A stretch of DNA of 64,000 bases from Lunularia cruciata (lineage: Eukaryota; Streptophyta; Marchantiopsida; Lunulariales; Lunulariaceae): NCBI GenBank assembly GCA_948567375.1, contig OX419761.1, positions 53,136,501 through 53,200,500 of the forward strand, given 5' to 3'. Position 1 is the first letter of the stretch. Each line of letters starts with the position of its first letter. Positions 45,958 through 56,126 of the stretch are shown piece by piece. The notes beneath the pieces are model-generated. The model made no database searches, had not been told where the DNA came from, and saw only the letters and a program-made list of their open reading frames with translations. Both the position numbers and the translations under genes were made by a program.

Positions 45958-46206
45958 TCATCTCCCTCCTAATCTTGGTGAAGAAGGTCCAACATGCAAA
46001 CCCAAATCAAGTAAGCCTCTCCTTTCCCTCAATCTCTTGCTCTCAAAGGTCAATGGACATGAACTTGCCTTATGTCCTTTCTTTCCACATAGAAAGCACT
46101 TCGACTCACTCTTTCCTCCAAGTGGTGTAGGTTTTTGGATCCTCTCAACACTCTCTTCAAATTCTATTGTATACTCTCTTTTCCTCAAATCCACCCCTAC
46201 AATCAC
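45958..46206 (-). pseudogene. Small ORF with a zinc knuckle upstream of element H gag
   Basis: An 82-codon open frame holds CFLCGKKGHKASSC (CX2CX4HX4C). It lies upstream of gag on the coding strand, whereas the normal nucleocapsid knuckle of H is downstream at about 38190. Either a second gag-like ORF is carried in the leader or it is a piece of another element. There is no clear start context. Confidence 0.5.
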
Positions 46207-46249
46207 CTCAAACCCTTGGGGAACCTTTCATGATCTCAATTTCCACTCT

Positions 46250-47125
46250 TGATGATCCTCCATGTTCCAAAGATGAATCTAAACACTCAAACATACCTTT
46301 TGTTGCTCTCAAACTCCTCATGCATGAGATCTCCACTCTGCAGAATTGACCCTTCCTCACAATGTCACTCAAATTTCCCAACTAGTATATGACAGTCCTC
46401 TGAAATTTTTTGCACTTGATCACAACTCTAGATTGTCCCTCCCTACAAAATTTAAGATCTTTTCATAGATACATTTAGCCTAGACACCTTTCTATTCAGC
46501 ACACATATTTCAGATTTGGTCTGAAAACCACCCCCCTCACTTCAAAAACTCATAACTCCTTGTGCAAGAACAATCTCTCTCTAATTTTTGTGGCAGCAGG
46601 TAGGATAAAGTGCACTGAATTTTATAGGAAATTTTCGGGACAATTCACTGAAAATTGAAGAAGTGGTAGACTCTTTACAATTTTCCAGAGAGCATGCAGT
46701 TGCGGGAGCACTTTACACTATCAACTTTCAAAATTTCTAGCACACTGTGCATAATAGCTCTCACAATAATTTCAAGTGTGCTAACTGAAAGATAACCCAA
46801 GCTATCATGTGTAGAAATTTCAAGTCCAGATCTCAAACTTGAGATTTTGCCCAAAATCACCTTAATCCCCAAAATCTGCAATCCACCTCACACAATCTCT
46901 CCAATTACTCTCATGTGTACAAGATGCACAAAATCACCTCAAAGACATCATAATAAACTACAGGGTAAACAAATGGATCTTGTTTCTCTAACATAAGTTC
47001 AGCACTCTCCTCTCCTAATGTTCTCTTCAAGTGAGCTCTCATAGCCTCCTTCTACCTAATGTAGAATTGAACGCGGAACATTATCTTGCCTTTTAGACAA
47101 GTCCCAACAACTGAACCAAAAATGT
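46250..47125 (-). other. Element H leader region, non-coding
   Basis: There is no convincing reading frame. On the - strand, just after the LTR end at 47126, the sequence reads TTTTTGGTTCAGTTGTTGGGAC, which is a possible primer-binding site. It is close to the TGGCGCCGTTGCCGGGGA type (Asp-tRNA) used by Athila/Tat gypsy elements, if several C-to-T changes are allowed. Confidence 0.4.
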
Positions 47126-47275
47126 GAGCTGGCTTGTCTCTCACTCAGGATGAACCTCTGATGGCTATTATGGTAGCGCACCATGGACTAAAAAGGCAAG
47201 GAACCCCAACTCCATCATACTCCTTCAAGGCTAACACTCCAAGATTCCTTCAAGGCTAACACTCCAAGACACACT
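47126..47275 (-). repeat. Type-G LTR fragment, right border of element H
   Basis: It matches the last 150 or so bases of the LTR at 11912-12590 (plus strand start TGTGAGC). A 29-bp phrase (ttcaaggctaacactccaaga) is duplicated in tandem at about 47223-47275, at the junction with M2 gag. Confidence 0.7.
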
Positions 47276-48018
47276 TGTCCAATATCCCATACGAAAACTA
47301 GAGCACTTGGGCCTCATTAACTCCTTGAGTAAAACTGGTCAGCCATCTTATGCGAGTGTATGCCTTGCATGGGCTCTCTCCAGCCTTTTGCTAGAACTCA
47401 TGCAAGCTCCTTAGCTTGTCAATCCGCACTCCTTGATATTTTGCCTCAAACATTGGAAGAACTCTACCATGGGGCTAAACCCTGGTACTATACAACCTCA
47501 TGTAGTGGTACCTCTACTTGTACTAGCGCCATCTCCAATAGATCCACCAATGCTACTAGAGCTAGAACTCATGGGTACTATTGATCTACCTAGAAATAAA
47601 GTGATAGAGATGTAGTTTGGAGACCAATATTGTCTCCATAGCTAAATTTCCTCCAAGTGAGCTCTCTTGAACTCATGATAGTTTTCCATTGGCTGACCTT
47701 CTAAGTGCTAAAATCACTTCCTTACCATGAAGGTGTGAACAAAGTTGAGTTTTGCATCTATTGCAGATCACACCAACTATCAGATTCTTGGATGAAAACA
47801 TCCAACTCAATGGTACGCACCATACCAAAGTAGCACTTAGGCCTTTGGAGGCCCCATAAATCTCATCCATGTTGCACAAAAATAGTGCGTACATACGAAA
47901 TGCACTCTCAACCAAATCAACTCCTATGTCAAACTCCAACTTAGAGTTAATCTTCTCCCTCATTGGGATTTGAGATACAAGCTGATACCAAGCACCATTC
48001 CAGGAAAACCCACTACGT
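47276..48018 (-). pseudogene. M2 gag remnant
   Basis: Translated on the - strand it gives fragments of the M Gag: DEIYGASKG (also in M at 11760) and FRMYALFLCNMDEI, with the frame near 47950 better preserved than in M. Many frameshifts. It shows that M is a multi-copy family rather than a chance fusion. Confidence 0.7.
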
Positions 48019-48020
48019 AT

Positions 48021-48692
48021 TGTAACATCCATTTGTGCATGTGTATGGTATTATGATATTTAGCTTGGTATTACAAATACTTGTAAGATATTATTTATAT
48101 AGAGATAAATGATGGTTCTACATTAGTCATGATTAGCTAAAGTTAGTCATAGCTAAGATAGTGTGGACCTTACTTTAGAGGAAATAGACAAGATGAGCAC
48201 CACTATTTTTGATTCTAGTGTGTTGACTTGGTATTATTCCTAGGTGTTTGGCTTTGAGGAAAGAGTTGAGAACTCTTGGACCTACAAGCCTTTTTGCTTC
48301 AGATTTGTCTATAGTCCAAGGATAGCCCATGTGAAGGAATCCTTGACTCAATGGTTGGGTCAAGATAAGACTATATGCTTAAGAGAATGTTCTCATGAAT
48401 ATAGATACTCCTTTAGACTTTTGACTTTATTTGAATTTTAGCCTAGTAACTTGAGTTACTCTAATAATTAGAAACTATGGTCCATAGCTATTTCACAAGT
48501 ATATAAACTAGGGGTGTGGAGGTATCCATCATCTTTTCATTTGTAACTATCTTTCTCTCATTGATTTCTATGAGTGAGCAATGGTTTGAGTCATGGAGTG
48601 TTAGCCCAGGAGGAGTATGATGGAGTTGGGGTTCCTTGCCTTCTTAGTCCATGGTGTGCTACCATAATAGCCATCAAAGGTTCATCCTAAGT
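48021..48692 (+). repeat. Type-G LTR in M2, + orientation
   Basis: It begins TGTAACATCC and follows the solo LTR at 11912-12590 (reverse strand) to about ggttcatcct. The last roughly 25 bases are degraded. It sits after ccactacgta, the same site (ccactgcgta) at which the solo LTR entered element M, but in the opposite orientation. Confidence 0.75.
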
Positions 48693-49338
48693 GAATGATA
48701 GGTAAAGATATGAGTCCACTAGTCTCTAGGACAACAAGTGAAAGTGGACTAATTATCTAAGGCACCAATCTAAGAACTAGAGATCAAAGCTTCAAACCCT
48801 ACTACTCATACTATTGATGTGTGTGCTGATTTTACCAAAAGGCTACCAAATAATCCCCTAAATTGGCATGCTAACAAGTTGACTTGTTAGCCCTTTGTAG
48901 CCTCTCTAAGGCTATGTGCCAAATTGAGGCCTTCTTTGTTGCCACTTCAAGACCTTTTGCACCTCCTGAAACTTAGGCCTAACTCACTTTGAGACCTCCA
49001 AAAGCCTATTCAACTCAAGTCTACCTCCCAAACTCTCCTTACTTTGGGAATACAAAAGAGTGGCACTCCTAAATCCAGTCAATCAAACTTTACTAACTTT
49101 TGTAGACCTCCATTACATCTGGCCAACCTCCAAATCCTCCTAAAAATGAAACCAAATCTTCCAATCAGTGGATGAGGACCTCCAAATCCCAAATCCCAAA
49201 TCCCAAATCCCAAATCCGTAATTCAACCGGATGGTATTCAGAACCAACCCAAATTTTGCAAATGGGCCCAATTTGCAATACCCCAACCTCCAATTTTACC
49301 TTCCAATTGACTCTTATATTGATGCAATTGAGCACTAC
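48693..49338 (-). repeat. M2 LTR-like region, part 1
   Basis: Homologous to 13160-13600 of element M (for example gacaacaagtgaaagtgg and aggccttctttgttgccac). A short AAATCCC run (four to five copies) lies at about 49185-49215. It ends with one partial copy of the roughly 200-bp tandem unit, which is then cut by E3. Confidence 0.65.
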
Positions 49339-52300
49339 TGTGACAACCCGGCAAATATCACTTTTGCGGTAATCGGGTAAGTAAAGTTCATTCCCGCAGA
49401 GATACTCTCCAGAATTGGTCAAATACAAAGTCAAAAGTCACAATTGTAGTTCTTCTTGATGTCTTCTTTAATCTCTCAGGTAGAAACTACACCCAGAAGA
49501 GAGTAACAAGCTCACAATCTTGACAACTTGTCACGAATACACACAAATAATCACATCATAGTAAATTCTGTCCAAACAACTCTTGATTGTGATGATTCAG
49601 ATTCTCCCGAAGACGGCACTTCACTATGAAGACCAATTTTGCCTCAAAATTGTGTTCCACCCCTCCACTGAAGGCACAACTTCCTCGATTGAAATTGCTT
49701 CACATCAACTTCGTGTTGCATTCACCAATGTAGAATACTACCAGCACTACAATTCCTCTCAGATCTGTCAAGGCATTGCTCCGATGCCTTCACTCAAGAT
49801 CAAACACACAAAATGAAGATCAAGGTTGTAAATTCCAACATCCACAGACATACTGACTTGCTCTTTGGAATTCTCCACACACTCACAACTACAAACACGA
49901 ATTTGACAATTGGAATTAAGCTTAAGCGACGAGTACTGAGAACAGCACTTTGCTTTATCTATCTTCAGAAATATGAATACTGAATAACATCGTATTGCAA
50001 ATGCTCCACTTAAATACTGAAGCAAACGGCAGACTTGCCTACCTAAGCACCACTTCCTAACATCTTTTCCTACCTACAGATCCCAAATGACAGTTTATCA
50101 TTTCATATCTGCCTCTTCTTATCTCAAAATTGACTTCTATCCCGATCCGATGTCTACCTCATCATCGGCTTCCAAACCCGATGATCTTCCTATTACTTCA
50201 CCTTCTTTGGGTATGACTGATTCTACTAATTTTTTCACTAATTTTACGACTTCTTCACTACAATCTTCAATTGAGCTCATGGGTAATCTATCTACACTCT
50301 TATTTCCTGACCCACTCTTCTCTAATGTATCAATTTGCAAGTCCGATGACACTTGAATTCCTACTTTTGCAACATCGGATTTCTTCTCCACTATCACACT
50401 AGTCTAAATTTTCTCTAACTCCGATTTGACTAAATCCAACCTAAGACTAACATTATTTTCTACCTCTGACATTTTCCTATCTACACGCTCTCTCAACCGA
50501 ATCAGCAAGGTGTTCATGTCCACGTCCTTGGCTTTTCGTTTCCAAGTCTCTTGCACAAGTAATTTCAGCTCATGTAGGCAAGCTTCTTCCAATCTTCCTT
50601 CAGCCTCCGTGCTTAAGATTGCTCTTAATTTCCCCACAATTTCTCCTATTGATTCCGACTCATATCCTCAAGAGCGTTCTACCTTTAACTCCATGCAATA
50701 CATCTTCAACTCGTCTCTGTATTCTGCAGCGAGCATCTTCTTCTCCTCTGCACACTGCATATTCTGTTGTTCCACGCTCTTGACAAGTTCTCGCAATCGC
50801 TCTTCTTCTTCTTGCCTGGACGTCAACTCTCTCTGCCATGCTTGATCTTTTGCTGCGGCACTCTTCTTCAAGCTATCCAACTCCTGCTCCATCACAATGG
50901 TCATCGCCTTCAAATGGACATTCTCGATGCGCACATCACTCACTTCCTCCTTCATCTTGCTCAGCCACATTGCCTACTCCTTCAATTCTCCGGCTTGCTT
51001 CTGCAATTCCTTCTCCTTCTCTGCACAGCTTCCTTGTAGCCGGCTCAGCGTTTTCTTCCTTGAGTCTTCCTCCCTCCAAAGTTCTTCAATTTCTTCATGT
51101 CTTCGGACTTGTTGCTCTTGCAGCTCCTGCACTTCATTCAACAGATGCTTCACCACCTGCAGCTCATTCAGCCCTTTCCTTTGATCTTGGGCAATTCCTC
51201 TCTGATGTTCTTTCAACAGCTCAAGCAATGGTATGGCCACCTTCATCAAATATGTTATCCCGCCAAAGTTCTCTTCCTCTTCGCCACCTTTGTCTGGAGT
51301 CTTCTCTTGCATCATCGGCTCCTTCATCCAAAGTCGCGATCTTCGTATCTTCATCGTGTCGACACTGTCTTCGTCTTGGCCTCTTGAACTCGGCCCCGTG
51401 AGATACTCCTCCTTCGCTTTGGGTCTTGGATTGTTCTCCACCATCGCCTCACCAGCCTCACTTACTACCACTAATTGCTGGACTTCTGGCTCTCCCTCAC
51501 TTTCACTCCCAGACTCCTCACCTTTCAAGGTGAGCTCTTCTTCTTCCGAGTCCTCTTCTTGTGACGCAGTTCCTTCATCAGACTCCAATCCCAATGATGC
51601 CCCTCTTACAACTTTAGCGGTCTTCAATATCAGCCTCCGAGTCTTTCTTTGTATGGGCGACGACTTGGCTTCTTCAGGTTTACTTTGCTTCTTTGTCTTC
51701 GGACTGGTAACATCTTTGATCCTCCATTATCCCGTCCTTGCAAAGTACTCGTCATTCGCTCGCAGATGCAGCATATATTGGCGCTCCTCTTCGTCTGCCT
51801 CGTCTCAAATTATGGTGCATGTGCGATACCATATGATGACGCTCGTCTTTGGACAGCAAGTTCAGCCTGAAGTAGAAATGAGCCGCAAACGGTGCAAAAT
51901 AATGCGGTGGTGAGCCCGTTCTCCAATTCACCACCATCTGCCTTGTTCGGTGATGGAAGCACTTTGCCCAATTCACTGGTACTCCTGCAAACATCTGATT
52001 GAAGAAGACTACCTGTTGCATGGTCACATAAGTCGTTTGTTCTGGCTTGAACATGGCCATCATTGCCCCCACAATACTTCTTCGGATTGGGTCCCAATAG
52101 AATTCCACCTTGTAACCATTCGTAGTTCTTGGAGCAAAAAATGAGTTACGGATCTCCGCCGTCTCCTCTGCAGCATCACACTTCCGATAGAAGGTGATCC
52201 CTGTCGGCTCTCATGCTTCTCTCCCCAATACTAATTTCCAATCCGACTCAGTCCATCAAGCCGGATTGCCTCTCTTCCCCTCCACCTCGGGACCCTCCTC

Positions 52301-53034
52301 ACAATTACTGGTAGCGATTTCTACCATTACTCCCGGGAAACTGAAATTCCAGTTCCATGCTAAAAATGTAATACGAAGTCTAACCAAGACTTTGATCCTA
52401 GCTACTACATCTACTCTTTGGATTGTGAAACCTCTCACCGCCAGCGTGTTGGCCACCTTCTTCGCCATGATTTTTTCTCTCGTTCTATGCTGTTGGAAAA
52501 CAAGACCCTCTCCTGGACGAGACACTCTAACTCCCTCAGGGTTTCGGAAAATCTCACTCTTGATGGGCTTCCAGACACGCATTATTGCAGAACGACTACT
52601 CAAAGGAATTGGGAATTTACTCAGAGTGTTTGAATTCCTCCTGCGCAGTCGCAATCTTATATTGCCCCGAATCGAAGTCATTCTTTAGTCAATTTTGTCG
52701 TTGATTTTCTCTCTTCTGCGTGCACTCCCGGTCACTGTCAAGACATGATTCTTCTGCCCCCGCCGTTTCTTGAAATTTTCTTTCTTGCCACGTATAGAGG
52801 TTGTTAAACGGTCTTTGTCTTTCCTACATTTTCCAACCCGAAGATGTTGATCTTCGGACTGTTCCCGGCTTATCCCTCTTCCGAGTACCTCCATCATCGG
52901 ATCCGATGTCAGCTTCTTCGGCTTTCCTCCAAAGTTACTTCTGTCCATTCTTTGTCCGCAATTCAACTTTTCCGTGCTTACTTTGTCTCTTAAACACTAC
53001 CAACCATAGAAAAACAAAAAATGTGGGTACCACA
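49339..53034 (-). mobile_element. Unit E3: 3.7-kb TG...CA unit with a coiled-coil ORF
   Basis: Ends TGTGACAACCC and GGGTACCACA. Perfect 5-bp duplication ACTAC at 49334-49338 and 53035-53039. It is the same family and orientation as E1. There is no RT, integrase or internal LTR. The ORF occupies the 5' two thirds on the - strand, followed by a short AT-rich stretch and about 0.65 kb of conserved tail ending in TTGTCACA. Confidence 0.85.
50137..52681 (-). pseudogene. E3-encoded coiled-coil protein of unknown function (about 850 codons)
   Basis: The nearly continuous - strand frame starts at ATG 52681-52679. The N-terminal region (52681-51750) is basic and then globular (FLAWNWNFSFPGVM, ERTTYV-like EQTTYVTMQQ, NWAKCFHHRTRQMVVNW, HYFAPFAAHFYFRLNLL). 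The middle is acidic with short basic patches (51627-51300). The C-terminal third is coiled coil (51240-50410, for example EEERLRELVKSVEQQN), and it ends VDIGSG at 50137. Breaks are few: around 52255-52108, 51752-51627, 50971 and 50638-50667. I do not recognise the family. Its length, coiled coil and lack of catalytic motifs suggest a structural or nucleic-acid-binding role, which is inference. Confidence 0.6.
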
Positions 53035-53620
53035 ACTACTTTCATAATTCTGTGGAATTTAGACAATACTTTTGCACAAGGCCTAATTAGTATCAAATCA
53101 CAACAATAACTTAGTATCACTTCTATGCATGATTACTCAAACTATCAACAACTCCGTAAAATCAAATAATACTTAAAACACCCCAACCTCCAATTTCACC
53201 TTCTATTTGACTCTTTTATTGATGCAATTGAACACCCACTTTCATTGTTATGTGGAATTTAGATAGCACTTCCGCATAGGGCCCAATAAACTATCAAATC
53301 ACAACACAAACTTGGTAACGCTTCCATGTATGATTGCTCAAACTATCAACAAATCTGCAAAATCAAGTAACACTTAAAATACCCCAATCTCCAATTTCAC
53401 CTTCCAAATGACTCATATATCGATATAACACCTACTTTCATAATTTTTGTAGAATTTAGACAACACTTCTGCAAAAGACCCAATAAACTATCAAATCACA
53501 ACACAAACTCAATAATGCTTCTATACATGATTGTTTAATCTATCAACAAATCCGCAAAAGCAAGTAATATTTGATTAAAAGTACTATCGATTGTGTTAGG
53601 CTTAAAGATACCACCAATGT
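53035..53620. repeat. Tandem array of roughly 200-bp units in M2
   Basis: The marker gt(g/a)gaatttag recurs at about 53052, 53252 and 53449, with long flanking similarity (atcaaatcacaacacaaact, ctcaaactatcaacaa). A fourth partial unit lies before E3 at 49255-49338. E3 therefore landed inside the array. Confidence 0.8.
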
Positions 53621-53890
53621 ACACTATCCTACACCCAATTTTCCATTCACTTCTCCTATATAATCAATTGATCAAAACTCATATTAGGTTTGAGCATTCA
53701 ACATTCAATATAATTGCAAACATGCCTTGATCACATTGTCAATCCACCTACTCTAGATAAGAGAATCCAAGTGATGCTTGCTAGCATCTGTCCACCATAG
53801 CCAAGAGTTCAAAGGCTAAACATAGAAAAAGTGAACTCTTTAGAGCTGCAATTTGAGATATATCTTCTTTGGAGCGGCCATGAATCCAAC
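53621..53890 (-). repeat. M2 LTR-like region, part 2
   Basis: Matches 13990-14220 and 3950-4190 (phrases gagaatccaagtgatgcttgc and tctgtccaccatagccaa). It stops before the outer roughly 200 bases of the LTR, so M2 is truncated at this end. Confidence 0.65.
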
Positions 53891-53984
53891 CTCAATTACG
53901 TATTTGATGACTAATTTGACAATACTCTATTTTTTTTATTTGGTATAAATTAAATAATTGTATTGACATCTTAACCTCCTTTGT

Positions 53985-54445
53985 CCATAACACTAGATAA
54001 TTCCTTCATCATTCTACATTAACTAAATAACTACATCCATATCTTACTATCTTATATACAAAATCCGATTCAATGATTACATATCTTGCTTATTTTTGTA
54101 ACTCAATGTATATCAACATACTTTTATTTCATGTATTTCTTATTAAAAATATAAATAATCAATATATCCTACTTGTATGTAACACTAGATAATTCCTTCA
54201 TCATTCTCCAAAAAATAAATAACTATATCCATATCTTACTATCTTATATACAAAATCCAATTCAATGTTTACATATCTTGCTTATTTGTGTAACTCAATG
54301 CATATCTTACCATCTTATATACAAAATCTAATTCAATGATTACATATCTTACTTATTTTTGTAATTCAATGCATATCAACATACTTTCATTTCATGTATT
54401 TCTTATTAAAAATATAAATAATCAATATATCCTACTTGTTTGTAA
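53985..54445. repeat. AT-rich tandem repeat, about 190-bp units
   Basis: The phrase acactagataattccttcatc begins at about 53989 and 54181. catatcttactatcttatatacaa recurs near 54040, 54230 and 54310. Two full units and one partial unit. No coding potential. Confidence 0.75.
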
Positions 54446-55300
54446 TTCAAGGACCACAAATTATTCTTGATATTGAACTTATTCTATCCAAACTGATTAC
54501 CAACTTCATGTCAAAATCCTTATGGCCACAAGGATATTGAAATTGAAGTTACAACGGGTTTGCAATGGATTGACATGATGTCAATCCTTTGCTTGGAGCT
54601 ATAAAAGCATACAATTAACCAGTGACAAAAGAAATTTTAGCAAATTTCATATCCATTTGAACTTCTAAATGTCTTTGAGATGAAATCGTTCCTTAGTATG
54701 TGTGAAAATTTTCCAACTATACACATGAAATACTTACGTCTTCCAAGTTATAAACATCCGATGCTATACTCATTCCTTCTGCTGCTTGTCTTCGTGTGTA
54801 CATTGAAGGTATTTAAAAAATTACAAATATTTTTACTAGTTCTTTTCCCTCATGAAAGTGTTATGCGCTGCATAGAAAAGAATGCACATAAACTATAACT
54901 TAACCTTCACTATTATAGTGGAATATTTGATTTAAGAGACTTTGAGATGAAGAAATGTATGTTGTTGGAAAACCTCAGTTGTTGTAGAATCGAGTCCAAA
55001 TTATAAAAGATTAAGTTGAAAATGATAATCAATTTTATGAATATCATAACAGAGTCAAAATATCAGGGAATTTGAATATCAAACAAGCTCTGTTAGGGAA
55101 GAAAATATCAAATAATGAGTTTATGTGGAACCTTTCTATGCGTGGAAATTATGAAAACATGTCACACAAGATTCTCCTCTATACTGTATATAACATTTTC
55201 CATAGATCTCTCAGTTTCTCTTTCTCCTTTGTCAAAATCCGGAGTTATCTTCATTCAATCAATAAGACATCTTTGTGGCGACGAAGCGGATGAATGGAGG
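54446..55300. other. AT-rich intergenic stretch
   Basis: No supported gene. A TATA-like ctataaaagc lies at about 54599, followed by a 72-codon ORF at 54680 with a hydrophobic middle, but nothing else supports it. No recognised repeat homology to the elements on the left. Confidence 0.4.
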
Positions 55301-56126
55301 ATGAAGTCTATGGTTCCCCTCGTGTAGTGTACAGTACTGCACAGTACAGTGTAAGAGTGTAATCCACATCGTCCGCATTTTACACAATAATCGCTATCCA
55401 TGAGCATTTCACGTTCGAACTGCGAGTAGGTTTGAGTAGCAAGCAAGCACGCGTGAATAGGATTTAAAAGTTGGGAAGTACATGTGGTGAAGATCTTACA
55501 TGGGGACACGTCGCCGTGAGGGACCGTCAGCTCTTGATTGAGGCAGATTACTTCGGCTATAGCCGATTCACAGGTGCAAGAGGAATGAGTACATCGATCG
55601 TGTATGAAACCTTCAGTGGAGTACTTGATTATTCTTCCTCCGTTACGTGTCAATGTTGCGGGAGAACTAATTGCTCAAACCCGACGCGTGGAGCGTACTT
55701 TGAGTCGCCGCTTGAGAGGACCTTCGTAAGAAATGTGATATAGCTGCGGTTACTAAGTTAGATCTTATTGTTATGAGTGAATTCAGAAGGCCTTGCTTCC
55801 TAGGAGCTCCTTTGGTTCGTTCAAGTAAAGATTGTGTCCGTGCCTCTATTCTTGGAGACTTTATCCGATCTGGTACTTAATGCCGGAAATCTGATGTCTT
55901 TACGTATCGAGATGACCGCACTATAAAGGTCTTTCCCATATCTCCATGGTCGCTGAAGGATTGGCGCTCGTTGAGGTGTAGTTACATGGTGTGTATACGT
56001 GCCGAGAAGGATCTAGTGTTGTCAACACTCCGCAGACTTGGAATGGGGATACAAAAGCAATAGCGGTTGTTGATTTCAGCATTTGTTATATAGAGTCCGT
56101 GTGTTTTGGTTTGCAGTTCTTTGTAA
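55301..56126. other. Upstream region of the 56-kb gene
   Basis: CpG dinucleotides become common from about 55.3 kb, unlike the retrotransposon region. This is the likely promoter and 5' untranslated region of the next gene. A CpG-rich open frame at 55471-55743 has no recognisable domain. Confidence 0.35.

Larger units (their letters stand above)
35399..47275 (-). mobile_element. Element H: non-chromodomain Ty3/gypsy element with type-G LTR fragments, host of element I
   Basis: On the - strand the order is 5' LTR fragment (47275-47126), leader, a small zinc-knuckle ORF, gag (split by element I), RT, RNase H, integrase, 3' LTR fragment (35509-35399). Both LTR fragments match the complete type-G LTR at 11912-12590, from opposite ends. 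The outer parts of both LTRs are lost at the junctions with F and M2. Confidence 0.7.
47276..53890 (-). mobile_element. M2: gutted second copy of the element M family
   Basis: Only the gag start, leader and LTR-like region remain. 47276-48018 matches 11143-11900, 48693-49250 matches 13160-13600, and 53690-53890 matches 13990-14220. There is no methyltransferase, RT or integrase. It is interrupted by a type-G LTR and unit E3. Confidence 0.75.

Noticed and set aside
49185-49215. AAATCCC repeats as interstitial telomere sequence
   Set aside because: AAATCCC is not a rotation of the plant telomere unit CCCTAAA or its complement. It is a simple local repeat.
50404-51400. Plus-strand Ser/Leu-rich ORFs opposite the E3 protein
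   Set aside because: They are the antisense of a Glu/Lys-rich coiled-coil frame, which always yields Ser/Leu/Phe-rich shadows.
54680-54898. Small hydrophobic ORF downstream of a TATA-like box
   Set aside because: AT-rich sequence gives Leu/Phe/Lys-rich frames by chance, and nothing else supports a gene.
55471-55743. 90-codon open frame as a gene
   Set aside because: No domain, no start context, no splice-consistent extension. CpG-rich sequence has fewer chance stops.
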